A program made the translations under genes and the position numbers. Shown piece by piece: positions 1-9,408 of a stretch of DNA of 55,962 nt. Each line of letters starts with the position of its first letter. Position 1 is the first letter of the stretch. This DNA is from Bacteroidales bacterium (GTDB taxonomy: Bacteria > Bacteroidota > Bacteroidia > Bacteroidales > UBA932). The notes below the pieces were generated by a model. It ran no database searches. It saw only the letters and a list, made by a program, of their open reading frames with translations, and was not told where the DNA came from. Location of the stretch: contig JAFSMS010000086.1 in the NCBI GenBank assembly GCA_017447815.1, positions 1 through 55,962 on the forward strand, written 5' to 3'.

Positions 1-1370
1 ATTATATCAAAAAGAATCCCGGTGAGAAGCGTTACAGGTTCCTGATGGAAAAAAGGTTCCTTAACGGCGAGGATATCGTAAAGGAGGACCTTGATGCGAT
101 TTGCCCGGATGCGGAACTCCAGATTCAGGAAGGTGAAGGACACAGCATCTGGGTGAACTCAAAAATCCTTCAGCGACATGGCATTAACGACGATACGCCG
201 GATCCCATTCCCGGACTTGCCTATTATGTGCGTAAGAACGGACATGTGACCGGGAACATGATTGAAGGTGCAGCGGAAGTTCCTGTCATACTGGACAGCG
301 GAATGGAACTGACTGACGAGCAGGTTGACGCGGCGCTTCAGCGTTGGATTGATTTCTCTGTCGAATACGGTGTGTGCGCGGTATTTGACGCCGGCCTTCC
401 GGGGGATGCCAAGTTCCATGCGAAGGTTTACAAGCGCCTGTGCGAACTGGACAAACAGGGAAAACTTCCTGTTTATATTGACGGCAGCCTGGTGGTCAAT
501 GCGGAGCGGGATGCCGAGGAAGGCCTCAAGGAAGTGAAGCGTTTCCAGCGTGAGTTCAACACGGAGCACCTGAAGGTGCATACCATGAAGATTTTCATGG
601 ACGGTACCCAGAAGATCCACACCGCCGCCATGGTCACGCCCTATGTGGATGTCCATACAACGGGGGTCACCGCCTTCTCGGCAGAAGGAATCGCGAAGCT
701 TTTGAAGGAACTCAACGAGGCCAATCTGGACCTCCACCTGCACACCGTGGGCGAGCGTGCGTCACGCACGGTGCTGGACGGCGTGGAAATGGCCCGGAAA
801 GAGTTGGGGGACAATTATCACGTGAGAGTTACCTGCGCCCATCTGGAGATTCAGGACGACGCTGACCTGGACCGTTTCGCAAAACTGGGCGTATTCGCCA
901 ACTTTACGCCGCACTGGCATTCCGCAGACCCTGCGATTTCGGCTTCCTGGCTGGGCATGGAGCGCGCCTGCAAGCAGTTCCGTTGCAAAACCATCTGGGA
1001 CAGCGGCGCCACGGTAGCCTGGTCCAGTGACAATATCGTCTTTATGGATTTTACCACATGGAATCCCTATCTGGGTATGGAGGTGGGTATGACCCGCTGG
1101 ATTAACGAAAAGACCCGGAACTACCCGTTCGCCAGGGTCGATAAAGTATTCCCTCCCGAGAACGAGAGAATGAGTATTGAAGAGATGATTCTGGGCTACA
1201 CCATCAACGGGGCCAGACAACTTGGCATCGAGGACAGGAAGGGCTCCATCGAGGCCGGCAAGGATGCCGACTTCCTGGTTTTCGACAAAGACCTTCTCAC
1301 GGCCGAACACGAAGGCTTCAGTTACAACATGCCCAAGGAAGTGTATTTCGGCGGAAAAAAGGTAAACTGA
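1..1370 (+). CDS. YtcJ-like amidohydrolase (AH1), 5' end outside window
   Basis: Metal-dependent amidohydrolase of the amidohydrolase_3/YtcJ type, predicted to be cytoplasmic. The reading frame is already open at base 3 and matches the interior of the intact paralogs at 19322 and 21129, so the N-terminus with the first HxH metal motif lies upstream; the ATG at 45 is internal. Visible family features are KIFMDGT (the position of the bridging lysine), the middle metal motif LHLHTVG, TCAHLEI with a metal histidine, and the WSSDN aspartate motif. The C-terminus is GSIEAGKDADFLVFDKD, the usual composite-domain ending. The sequence groups with the paralogs at 19322 and 21129 rather than those at 2975 and 9409. 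A carboxylesterase gene follows after 25 nt. Family assignment is secure; the substrate cannot be told. Confidence 0.9.
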   Translation, partial: YIKKNPGEKRYRFLMEKRFLNGEDIVKEDLDAICPDAELQIQEGEGHSIWVNSKILQRHGINDDTPDPIPGLAYYVRKNGHVTGNMIEGAAEVPVILDSGMELTDEQVDAALQRWIDFSVEYGVCAVFDAGLPGDAKFHAKVYKRLCELDKQGKLPVYIDGSLVVNAERDAEEGLKEVKRFQREFNTEHLKVHTMKIFMDGTQKIHTAAMVTPYVDVHTTGVTAFSAEGIAKLLKELNEANLDLHLHTVGERASRTVLDGVEMARKELGDNYHVRVTCAHLEIQDDADLDRFAKLGVFANFTPHWHSADPAISASWLGMERACKQFRCKTIWDSGATVAWSSDNIVFMDFTTWNPYLGMEVGMTRWINEKTRNYPFARVDKVFPPENERMSIEEMILGYTINGARQLGIEDRKGSIEAGKDADFLVFDKDLLTAEHEGFSYNMPKEVYFGGKKVN

Positions 1371-1395
1371 TACAGTAACACATAAATAACCAACT

Positions 1396-2943
1396 ATGAA
1401 ACAAGATATTATGAAAGCAGTCAAGTGCAACAACGGAACCTTCATCGGCAAAGAGACAGACGAACTGATTATCTGGAAGGGCATTCCCTACGCAACGCAG
1501 CCTGTGGGGAAACTTCGTTGGCAGAAGGCGCTCCCTGCCGCAGACGATGACGGCGTGTATGACGCGACAAAGCCCGGCCATGTTCCTATCGGCCCTGTGA
1601 ACGACTCGATGGGAACGGCGGAGTTCGGCGAAGACTGCCTGGTGCTGAACATCTATTGCAATACCCGCTGCACGGACGGCAAGAAGCCGGTCATGGTGTG
1701 GATTCATGGCGGCGGTTTCTGTGCCGAATCCCAGGCGTCGCCCCTCTACGACCTCACCAGTATTGCCAAGCAGTGCCCCGACATCCTGTTCGTGTCCATC
1801 GACTACCGGCTGGGCTTCCTGGGCTTCATGAATTTCGAGCGGGTACCCGGCGGAGAGAACTTCAAGGAGGCGGGCAACCTGGGTCTGCTGGACCAGCTTG
1901 AGGCCCTCCGGTGGGTGCAGAAAAACATCGCCGGGTTCGGCGGCGATCCGGACAATGTGACGATTTTCGGTGAGTCGGCAGGCTCGGCCAGTGTCACGTT
2001 CCTCCCGCTCATCGACGGAAGCGAGGGGCTTTTCAAGAGAATCATCGCCCAGAGCGCCAACATCGCCTACTGCGACACGATGGAGCACGGCATCCACGTC
2101 ACGCAGAACTTCCTGTCCGTAACGGGCTGCCAGACCATGGACGAGCTGATGGCGCTCACCACCGGGCAGCTTGTGGACGCCTATCTGAAAGCGGCGCTCA
2201 TTGACAAGAACTGCCTTCTGGGAACGGCCAACTTCCCGCTCCTGGACGGCGTCACGCTGCCCGAGGACCGGGCGGAGATGTATAAGATGTGGGGAGACGG
2301 GAAGCGGGCCAAGATAGACATGATGATTGGGTCCAATCAAGATGAAATCAGGTATTTCGTTCCGTCCGAGGGCGGAGAAGAAGGCTTCCTGAATACGCTG
2401 AGGTGGATTGCCAAGCGGGACCGCGCGCTGCTTAACGAGCAGGAGAAGGCCATGTATGACGAGTTTATGGCTACGCTTGCCGGCGAAAGCGAGGGGAGCA
2501 GGTTGGAGCAGTACTGCAACGACATGAACTTCCGCGCAGGTAACACCAATATGGCCATCCGGCACGCGGCCGCCGGCGGCAACACCTACATGTACTTCAT
2601 CAAGAAGCCGGTGACAACTCCCCAGCTTGGCGCAATACACGCGTGTGAGATTCCATACTTGTTCGACACGTGCATACCGGACCCGATGGGAAGCGGAGAG
2701 ATTGTTTCGACCGAAGACTGCGAATTCCGCCACGTCGCCAAACAGATGTGGACTAACTTCGCCCGGACGGGCAACCCCTCCACCGGCAAATACGCGTGGA
2801 AGAAGTTCTCCGGGGACGACCGCCAGACGATGGTCTTCGACGATGCCATCGGCATGCAGAAGGATATTTTCGGAAAACGGGAAGACCTGATGATGTCCTG
2901 GGCGGAGCGCCTCGGGAACGGGTCGTCCAAGCGAGTCTGCTAA
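1396..2943 (+). CDS. Type-B carboxylesterase (CE1)
   Basis: Alpha/beta hydrolase of the carboxylesterase type-B (COesterase) family, 515 aa, expected to cleave carboxylic esters. The oxyanion-hole motif HGGG is at about residues 104-107, the EDCLVLNIY signature at 79-87, and the nucleophile elbow FGESAGS places the catalytic serine near 194. The acid is probably in SNQDEIR and the histidine in AIHACEIP. No signal peptide is visible, which is unusual because many family members are secreted; cytoplasmic location is inferred. Two in-frame ATGs occur (1396 and 1411); the first is used here because neither has a clear ribosome-binding site. The gene lies between two amidohydrolase genes with gaps of 25 and 31 nt, so it is likely co-transcribed with them. 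Confidence 0.92.
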   Translation: MKQDIMKAVKCNNGTFIGKETDELIIWKGIPYATQPVGKLRWQKALPAADDDGVYDATKPGHVPIGPVNDSMGTAEFGEDCLVLNIYCNTRCTDGKKPVMVWIHGGGFCAESQASPLYDLTSIAKQCPDILFVSIDYRLGFLGFMNFERVPGGENFKEAGNLGLLDQLEALRWVQKNIAGFGGDPDNVTIFGESAGSASVTFLPLIDGSEGLFKRIIAQSANIAYCDTMEHGIHVTQNFLSVTGCQTMDELMALTTGQLVDAYLKAALIDKNCLLGTANFPLLDGVTLPEDRAEMYKMWGDGKRAKIDMMIGSNQDEIRYFVPSEGGEEGFLNTLRWIAKRDRALLNEQEKAMYDEFMATLAGESEGSRLEQYCNDMNFRAGNTNMAIRHAAAGGNTYMYFIKKPVTTPQLGAIHACEIPYLFDTCIPDPMGSGEIVSTEDCEFRHVAKQMWTNFARTGNPSTGKYAWKKFSGDDRQTMVFDDAIGMQKDIFGKREDLMMSWAERLGNGSSKRVC

Positions 2944-2974
2944 CGCAGGCTTCTGTATGAAAGGGATTAATGAT

Positions 2975-4654
2975 ATGGATAAAAAGAGTATTGCTGACCT
3001 CGTGGTCTATGGGAAGTTTTTTACTTCCGATAATAATCAGATTGTAGAAGCCTTTGCCGTGAAGGACGGCAAGTACGTGTATGTGGGCGACAAGAAAGGC
3101 GCCGGAGCGTATATTGAGGCTGGCAAAACTCAGGTGGTGGATTATACCGGCAAAGGCCTTGTAATGCCCTCCTGCGGCAACGGACACGCCCACTATTCAA
3201 TAGGCGTTGCTCTGCCTATCGTGGGAACTATAGCCATTGGCGCCACGCCCGACCAGTTCCTGAACGAACTCGTTCCCGCCGCCGTCAAGAAGGCAAGGGA
3301 AACAGGGGCGAAGTTCATCTTCGGCTTCGGCTGGAGCTACTTCACCTTCACGGATCATATTCCTACGCGTCAACAACTGGATGCCATCTGCAGCGATATT
3401 CCTATGTACTTCGCAGATGATGAGGGACATAAGGGTGTAGCGAATACCCTGATGTTGGTCAAAGCCGGCATTATGAAGGTCGACGGCACGGTGCTTAAAA
3501 AGGACAAGGACATCCGCGGAGGAGAGATTGTGATGGGCCCGGACGGAACGCCCACCGGCTTCCTTAAAGAACAGGCCGGCACGTATACCCGCTCTTTCCT
3601 GGACAACGAGAACCTCTATCCCGTTGACGTAGCCAAAGTAAAAGTAGTTGTCAAGGGCATCCAGGAGAAGATGCTGTCAGAGGGTTACACTATGTATATC
3701 GACGGCTGGGGTAACTATTTCAATAACACCAATTTCTTCAAGGCGGCCCAGCAGATGGATAAGGCCGGAGATATGAATATCATCCTGGGTCTTACCTACG
3801 AAGTGGAAAGCTGGATGAACGTAGAGAAAGAATTGAAGAACGCCGTTGATGTTCAGAAGTATGCTACCACTCACGTCAAGACAAACTGGCTCAAACTCTT
3901 TATGGATGGCACGGTGGAAGGCGGAACCGGTTATGTGGAGCCGCTATATCCCGACGGTCACCAGGGCCTGGCCAACTGGACGGAAGAGGAACTGACGGAT
4001 ATTACCCGCAAGACCAATGCTAATGGTATCACCATGCATATCCACACAATGGGCAACAAGGCCGTCAATACCGTGGTGAGTGCCTACGCGAATGGCGGAA
4101 AGGATGAGTTGCGCAATACACTTGTACACGTGCGTAATGTGAACCCGGAGGATTACAAGCGTATGGCCGACCATAATATGTATGTTACTTCCGGCATGCT
4201 CTGGCACAATATGCCGACGGGTGTGTCTGAGATACTGAAAACTATGGTTCCCGCCGGCATGGAGGACAAGTCGTATCCCATGAAATCCTATTTCGACAAC
4301 GGCATCCCCGTAACCTCCCACTCCGACTTCCCTGCCTTGAGCGGTTGCCCTGACGATCCGTTCGGCATTATGGAGATTGCGGTTACATGCGTACACCCGA
4401 CTGTGAAAGGTGATCCCTGGTGGCCTGAGGAGCACCTCACCCGCGAACAGGCCCTTGCCTCCCTCACCATTAACATCGCCAAACAGATGTTCATCGAGAA
4501 GGAAAGAGGCAGCATCCGTGAAGGTAAGTATGCCGACTTCCTCCTGGTAAACAAGGATGTGCTCTCCTGCCCGGAGACAGAGATTCACGAAGCCAAGCCC
4601 ACTGCGACTTACTTCGAAGGTAAGAAGGTTTTCTCCATAGGGCGTGTTTTATAA
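2975..4654 (+). CDS. YtcJ-like amidohydrolase (AH2)
   Basis: Full-length amidohydrolase_3 protein, 559 aa from the chosen start. An upstream in-frame ATG at 2957 would add six residues, but AAAGGGA sits about 9 nt before 2975, which favours the later ATG. The N-terminal metal motif is GNGHAHYS (His 71 and 73), followed by KLFMDGT (bridging-lysine position), MHIHTMG, LVHVRNV and the aspartate in TSHSDFP. All metal ligands are therefore present. It is the most divergent of the five paralogs together with the one at 9409, which suggests a different substrate from the 19322/21129 group. It has no signal peptide. A GLUG-repeat surface protein starts 21 nt downstream. Confidence 0.92.
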   Translation: MDKKSIADLVVYGKFFTSDNNQIVEAFAVKDGKYVYVGDKKGAGAYIEAGKTQVVDYTGKGLVMPSCGNGHAHYSIGVALPIVGTIAIGATPDQFLNELVPAAVKKARETGAKFIFGFGWSYFTFTDHIPTRQQLDAICSDIPMYFADDEGHKGVANTLMLVKAGIMKVDGTVLKKDKDIRGGEIVMGPDGTPTGFLKEQAGTYTRSFLDNENLYPVDVAKVKVVVKGIQEKMLSEGYTMYIDGWGNYFNNTNFFKAAQQMDKAGDMNIILGLTYEVESWMNVEKELKNAVDVQKYATTHVKTNWLKLFMDGTVEGGTGYVEPLYPDGHQGLANWTEEELTDITRKTNANGITMHIHTMGNKAVNTVVSAYANGGKDELRNTLVHVRNVNPEDYKRMADHNMYVTSGMLWHNMPTGVSEILKTMVPAGMEDKSYPMKSYFDNGIPVTSHSDFPALSGCPDDPFGIMEIAVTCVHPTVKGDPWWPEEHLTREQALASLTINIAKQMFIEKERGSIREGKYADFLLVNKDVLSCPETEIHEAKPTATYFEGKKVFSIGRVL

Positions 4655-4675
4655 AAGAAGAACTACAGTGATTTT

Positions 4676-7600
4676 ATGAAACGCACAATGAAATTGAAAC
4701 TCCTTTTTCTCTCGCTGCTGTGTGCAGTCGCGCAGGGGGCGTTGGCCCAAGTCAGCGTGTGGGACGGCAAGTCAAAAGAACCTCCCGTTATAGTAGAGTG
4801 GCCTGTTTATGCCATTAAGAATGCAGCTCAATTTGCCTGGCTTATTGACAGCCCGAGGGATTATATGAGTGGTAAGTATTATTACCGCTTGGACACCGAC
4901 CTGGACATGGGCGACCAAACGTGGACACCTATTGGTTATATAAACGGGGAAGTCGTAGGCTTCTATTCGCACCTGCTTGGTCAGGGGCACACCGTCCGTA
5001 TAAACATCAGTGGCGTCACCGAAAACTATCAGGGACTGTTTGCGAAGATCGGATACGAGGGGTCGGTTGATAACCTCCACGTGATTGGTAAGATATCATG
5101 CAGCCGTTCCCGCCTGGTGGGCGGTATTGCCGGCGAGAACGACGGCGGCAGCATCAGCAACTGCTGGGTGAGCGCTGACGTAAGTTCTGACTGGAAAGAA
5201 TCCGCGTCGGCATACACGGCCAAGGTGGGCGGCATTGTCGGCGAGAACCACGCAGGCACGATAGAGTACTGCTGCGTGACGGGCGACGTGACCAACAACG
5301 ATGCCGATGTGGGCGGAATTGCAGGTTACAACTGCAGTGATAATGGTGGCGGCATCATCAGGCACTGTACTTTCTACGGCACGCGCAACAGTACGCACTC
5401 GCAGGACAATAAATACGTGGGGGACCAGGATGCAACCATGGAAAATATGTACGACTCGTTCAACCAGGGCGAGTACGATGCTGCCGGCGCCAGAGCCTTG
5501 TACCGCTATGCCCTCAAGTACCCCTACGCCATCAATGTCTCCACCGAGGGCTATGGCACCGTTGAGGTCAGTGCCGGTGGTGAGAACAATATTCCTGGCT
5601 GGCGCAAGGGTGAAACCATTACGCTGACCTGTAAGACAGGTATGGTGAAAAGCATCGAAATCAAGGACTCAGGCGACGACACAGTCTCGTTGCAAGGTCA
5701 GTCTCATGATGGAACAATGTATTGGTTTGTCATGCCGAAGGGCGGTGTCAAAATCAAGCTTGTATTCGTCACGCCGGGCTGGCTCAACCATGCCGGCACG
5801 GAGGCCGACCCTATCAGTATCGGCAGCTCGGCCGACTGGGACGGCTTCGCCAATTACGTCAGCAACGTTACCAGCTTCAGTGGCAAGTATGTGAAGCTGA
5901 ACGCCGACATCAGCGCCTCCACCATGGCAGGCAGCAGCGACCATAAGTTCCAGGGCACATTCCTCGGCAACAACAAAACACTGACGCTTAATCTGAGTGC
6001 CACCGGCAACGACTGTGCTCCGTTCAGATACATCGACGGTGCAACCATCCGTGACTTGAAGATTGCGGGGACCGTCAACACATCGGCAAAGTTCGGCGCC
6101 AGCATTGCCGCCCATAACAGCGGCACCAGCACCATCACCAACTGCCACAGCTCGGTGACCATTGGCGGCACCATCAGCGGTGACGGCACCCACGGCGGTT
6201 TTGTGGCAATGAATGAAGGCGATGCCACGCTTGTCTTTGCAGGCTGCACATTCACAGGCGGCATGACAGGCAGCGCAGACTACAACGGCGGATTCGTGGG
6301 CTGGAATGCGGGTTCGACAATCCATTACACCCACTGCATCTTTGCACCCGCAGAGCTGACTATGGGCGCGTCGAACAGCTGCACCTTCAACCGCAACGGC
6401 AGGAACAACATTACACAAAGCTACTTTACCAGAGCATTTGGCGAAGCCCAGGGTACGAAGGCCATCGCCATTAATAAAGCCCCCGCCAACCTGGGCAGTC
6501 AGGTACAGGACTATGGTATGGTAAAGGCCTACGAGAACGGTTTGCTCTACGACGGCAAGTACTACACGGCTATTTCCATCCCCGGCTCAGGCACAGAGGC
6601 CAACCCTTGTTTAATCGGCACCGCAGACCAGTGGAATGACTTCACCGGTTACATCGCAAACGGATATACCTTCAGCGGCGAGTTCGTGAAGCTGGCCGGC
6701 AACATCAGTATCTCGACGATGGCAGGCACCGACAATGCCAACTCTTTCCAGGGCACCTTCGATGGCGACGGACACACACTGACGGTTAACTATAATACCT
6801 CAGAACCCCGGACCGCTCCGTTCCGTCACGTCAAGAATGCCGTCATCAGGAACCTTACCGTGGCCGGTACCATCACCACCAGCGCACAGTTTGCCGCCGG
6901 CATCGTGGGCGAGTCGCACGGCTCACTGACTCTTACGGGTTGCCGCAGTTCGGTTGCCATCAACAGCAGCGTCCAGGGCGACGGCACCCACGGCGGCCTG
7001 GTGAGCACACTGAGCGGAAAAGACAATGCCATCACCATCGAAGGCTGTGTCTTCGACGGTTCCTTTGCCACGACAAACGGCACCTCCAACTGTGGCGGAT
7101 TCATCGGATGGCCGGTTTATAACAGGCCCACTATCCGCCACTCGCTCATGATGCCCGGCAGCGTTGCGGCGGGTATGCTGAAGAACACCTTCTCCCGCTG
7201 GCACACCACCTACATGCCAACCATCGAAAAGTGCTTCTTCATCGCCACTGAGAATCTGCCTGAAGACCAGGGATCGGCGGGTCAGGGCGTTTCCGCCATT
7301 CCGGACCAGTTCGGCAAACTTGAGAAAGACTATGGCTTGGTGAAGGTTTACACGAACGGCATTCAGTATGACGGCATGTACTATCTGGAGAGTGCTTTGA
7401 TTCTGCCTGGATCAGGCACGGAATCAGACCCCTATACTATCGGCAGCACCGCAGATTGGGACAACTTTGCCAAGCAAACCGGCAGCGGCTGTCACTATAC
7501 CAATCAATATATAAAGCTGACAAGCGATATCAGCGTGACAGCTATGGCCGACACATTTGAAGGTACCTTTGACGGCAATGGGCACACGCTCACCATCAAT

Positions 7601-8773
7601 GTCGATCTTAAAGATTGGGGTTTACAGGCGGCCCCCATCCGCAATACCCGTAATGCCACCATCAAAAACCTTAAGACGGCAGGTACCATAACAAGCAATT
7701 ATTTATATATGGCAGGCATTGTCGGCAACGTCAAGGGAAACACGACCATTGAGAACTGCAGCAGTTCTATCGCCCTTCATTCTGGCGATATTACGATTAT
7801 CGGCGGCCTGGTAGCGTACGTAAACAGCGACGTAACCCTCAATATAAGCGGTTGCGCCTTCACAGGCAGTCTCACCATAGGCGGTTCTTACAAATTATTA
7901 GGTGGGGGCATTGTCGGCATTTCGAATCAACAAACCAATATCAGTATCCGTGATTGCCTGTTCGCTCCATCAGAACTGGCAACTCAGTGGAATAAATTCT
8001 ATACGTTTGTTACTGACGAAGTAGACAAGTTTTCCGTCACGGGTTGCTACTATACCCAGGACTATGGCACGGTGCAGGGAACGAAGGCCATCGCACTAGC
8101 CTCCGCCCCCGCCAGCCTCGGTGAACAGGTGAAGGACTATGGCATGCTGAAGGCATATGAGGGCGGCATCTTCTTCGACGGTAAGTACTACGTGGATGAC
8201 AGCAAGATCGGCCTGGACGACAAGGCCGATAACGGATCGGTCATCAGCGAACTGGACGGCATCACCGTAGATATTGCCCTTACGGGCTGCACGCTCTATA
8301 AAGACGGAGCGTGGAACACCATCTGCCTGCCGTTCAACCTGACGCTTGCGGGTTCGCCTCTTGACGGCGCAGTGGCCCGGCCGCTCAGCAGCGCCAGCAT
8401 CAGCGGCTTGACGCTTAACCTTGCATTCGGAGACGCTGTCACGGAACTCAAGGCCGGCACGCCTTATATTATCAAGTGGGCCAGCGGAGACAACATTGTC
8501 AATCCCCAGTTCATCGGCGTAACCATTGACGCCACGGACCGGAGCTTTGACAACGGCGCCAATGGCGACAAGCGCGTCCGCTTCATCGGCGTGTACAAGA
8601 GCATCGCGTTTGACGGAGAGGACAAGAGCGTCCTGCTCCTGGGTGGCGGTAATACGCTCTACCATCCAGTCAACGGAGCCGGTGTCGGCGCCCTTCACGC
8701 TTACTTCAAGATAGGCGACAGCGCAACCAAGGCTACCATCTCGGTGAAGGGTTCAGTGTTAACAGTTAAGTAA
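4676..8773 (+). CDS. Giant secreted GLUG-repeat protein (GLUG1)
   Basis: Exported protein of 1365 aa. The N-terminus is a signal peptide ending near GALAQ (residue 24-25). Three GLUG-type repeats follow at about 147-225 (VGGIAGEN, VGGIVGEN, VGGIAGYN), then a divergent InlB-B-like repeat at about 283-363. After that come three copies of a module of roughly 270 residues, starting near 366, 634 and 909, each opening with a GTEADP/GSGTE segment and IG-S-ADW. The C-terminal 180 residues contain WNTICLPFNL and an AGTPYIIKW segment, a common C-terminal module in Bacteroidales beta-helix proteins. The GLUG motif is associated with surface or adhesin-like proteins; a beta-helix fold is inferred. No type-IX sorting domain was recognised. 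The close paralog at 15964 has one module fewer. A lipoprotein gene starts 9 nt downstream. Confidence 0.88.
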   Translation: MKRTMKLKLLFLSLLCAVAQGALAQVSVWDGKSKEPPVIVEWPVYAIKNAAQFAWLIDSPRDYMSGKYYYRLDTDLDMGDQTWTPIGYINGEVVGFYSHLLGQGHTVRINISGVTENYQGLFAKIGYEGSVDNLHVIGKISCSRSRLVGGIAGENDGGSISNCWVSADVSSDWKESASAYTAKVGGIVGENHAGTIEYCCVTGDVTNNDADVGGIAGYNCSDNGGGIIRHCTFYGTRNSTHSQDNKYVGDQDATMENMYDSFNQGEYDAAGARALYRYALKYPYAINVSTEGYGTVEVSAGGENNIPGWRKGETITLTCKTGMVKSIEIKDSGDDTVSLQGQSHDGTMYWFVMPKGGVKIKLVFVTPGWLNHAGTEADPISIGSSADWDGFANYVSNVTSFSGKYVKLNADISASTMAGSSDHKFQGTFLGNNKTLTLNLSATGNDCAPFRYIDGATIRDLKIAGTVNTSAKFGASIAAHNSGTSTITNCHSSVTIGGTISGDGTHGGFVAMNEGDATLVFAGCTFTGGMTGSADYNGGFVGWNAGSTIHYTHCIFAPAELTMGASNSCTFNRNGRNNITQSYFTRAFGEAQGTKAIAINKAPANLGSQVQDYGMVKAYENGLLYDGKYYTAISIPGSGTEANPCLIGTADQWNDFTGYIANGYTFSGEFVKLAGNISISTMAGTDNANSFQGTFDGDGHTLTVNYNTSEPRTAPFRHVKNAVIRNLTVAGTITTSAQFAAGIVGESHGSLTLTGCRSSVAINSSVQGDGTHGGLVSTLSGKDNAITIEGCVFDGSFATTNGTSNCGGFIGWPVYNRPTIRHSLMMPGSVAAGMLKNTFSRWHTTYMPTIEKCFFIATENLPEDQGSAGQGVSAIPDQFGKLEKDYGLVKVYTNGIQYDGMYYLESALILPGSGTESDPYTIGSTADWDNFAKQTGSGCHYTNQYIKLTSDISVTAMADTFEGTFDGNGHTLTINVDLKDWGLQAAPIRNTRNATIKNLKTAGTITSNYLYMAGIVGNVKGNTTIENCSSSIALHSGDITIIGGLVAYVNSDVTLNISGCAFTGSLTIGGSYKLLGGGIVGISNQQTNISIRDCLFAPSELATQWNKFYTFVTDEVDKFSVTGCYYTQDYGTVQGTKAIALASAPASLGEQVKDYGMLKAYEGGIFFDGKYYVDDSKIGLDDKADNGSVISELDGITVDIALTGCTLYKDGAWNTICLPFNLTLAGSPLDGAVARPLSSASISGLTLNLAFGDAVTELKAGTPYIIKWASGDNIVNPQFIGVTIDATDRSFDNGANGDKRVRFIGVYKSIAFDGEDKSVLLLGGGNTLYHPVNGAGVGALHAYFKIGDSATKATISVKGSVLTVK
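5773..8214 (+). repeat. Three tandem ~270-residue modules inside GLUG1
   Basis: Protein-level tandem repeat with approximate boundaries 5773, 6577, 7402 and 8214. Each unit begins with GTE-DP, IG-S/TADW and a KL..DIS motif, then FQGTF or FEGTF with a LTLN/LTVN segment, APFR or APIR, and finally one or two GG(F/L/I)V turns. The repeats are diverged in DNA and are coding, so they are not a CRISPR array. Confidence 0.85.
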
Positions 8774-8782
8774 GAAAAAGTT

Positions 8783-9388
8783 ATGAAAAAGATAATTATA
8801 GCATTGTTTGCCGCCTCGGCACTCCTGTTGGGCCTGACGGGCTGCGATAAAGAAGTAGACATTAAGGAACTGGAACAGAGCCTTGTGGGCATCTGGTGGG
8901 ACGCGTATGAGTATTCGGACATCACGGAGACCGGCGTGGCCTTTGACAAGGTGCTTTTGGCCGTAAAGGCCGATGCCAACCACAGCGGCTGCCTCTACCT
9001 GGGCGCATACGACTCCAAAAGCGACGCCCTGGTTGCCGTCTATGGCGGCCCGGAGGATGCCGGCTTCAAATGGGAGCTGACCGGCAAAGGCGATATAGTG
9101 CTCAGCGATCCCGCCACCGGCGAGAGCACGGTGCTCACTCGCGCCGACGGAGGCAGCAGCTATGGCAACGATATGACCAATGTCAATGGAACGAACATGA
9201 CGTACACAAATGGCAGCGTGACGGTGACCAACGGCAACTATTCCGGCACACTCACCAAGGCCGACACCGGGAAAGAGGGAGAAATCAATGAGCAGTTCTC
9301 CGCGCTGTTCTCTGCCATTGCCACTAACCTCTCTTCTGAAGATAACATCCGTATCAAAGACACCCCCGGCAACACCTGGGGAAGATAA
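8783..9388 (+). CDS. Small lipoprotein of unknown function
   Basis: Predicted lipoprotein of 201 aa with a lipobox at GLTGC (Cys 22), followed by DKEVDIKE. The acidic stretch just after the cysteine resembles the Bacteroidota lipoprotein export signal that sends lipoproteins to the cell surface; this is an inference. The body begins LVGIWWDAYEY and is rich in G, D, N and T; the pattern is compatible with a small beta-barrel or lipocalin-like fold, but no family was recognised. It starts 9 nt after the GLUG1 stop, so the two are probably made together as a surface pair. The next gene, an amidohydrolase, begins 20 nt downstream. Confidence 0.8.
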   Translation: MKKIIIALFAASALLLGLTGCDKEVDIKELEQSLVGIWWDAYEYSDITETGVAFDKVLLAVKADANHSGCLYLGAYDSKSDALVAVYGGPEDAGFKWELTGKGDIVLSDPATGESTVLTRADGGSSYGNDMTNVNGTNMTYTNGSVTVTNGNYSGTLTKADTGKEGEINEQFSALFSAIATNLSSEDNIRIKDTPGNTWGR

Positions 9389-9408
9389 CCTAAAAATGCC
9401 CAATAGCC

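Noticed and set aside
1318-2733. Long minus-strand ORF (471 codons) opposite CE1
   Set aside because: It has no recognisable domain, and CE1 on the + strand has a full catalytic set. Long antisense frames arise easily in GC-rich coding DNA.
5773-8214. Repeated units considered as a CRISPR or other DNA repeat array
   Set aside because: Repeats are coding, about 800 bp long and diverged, with no short identical repeats and spacers.
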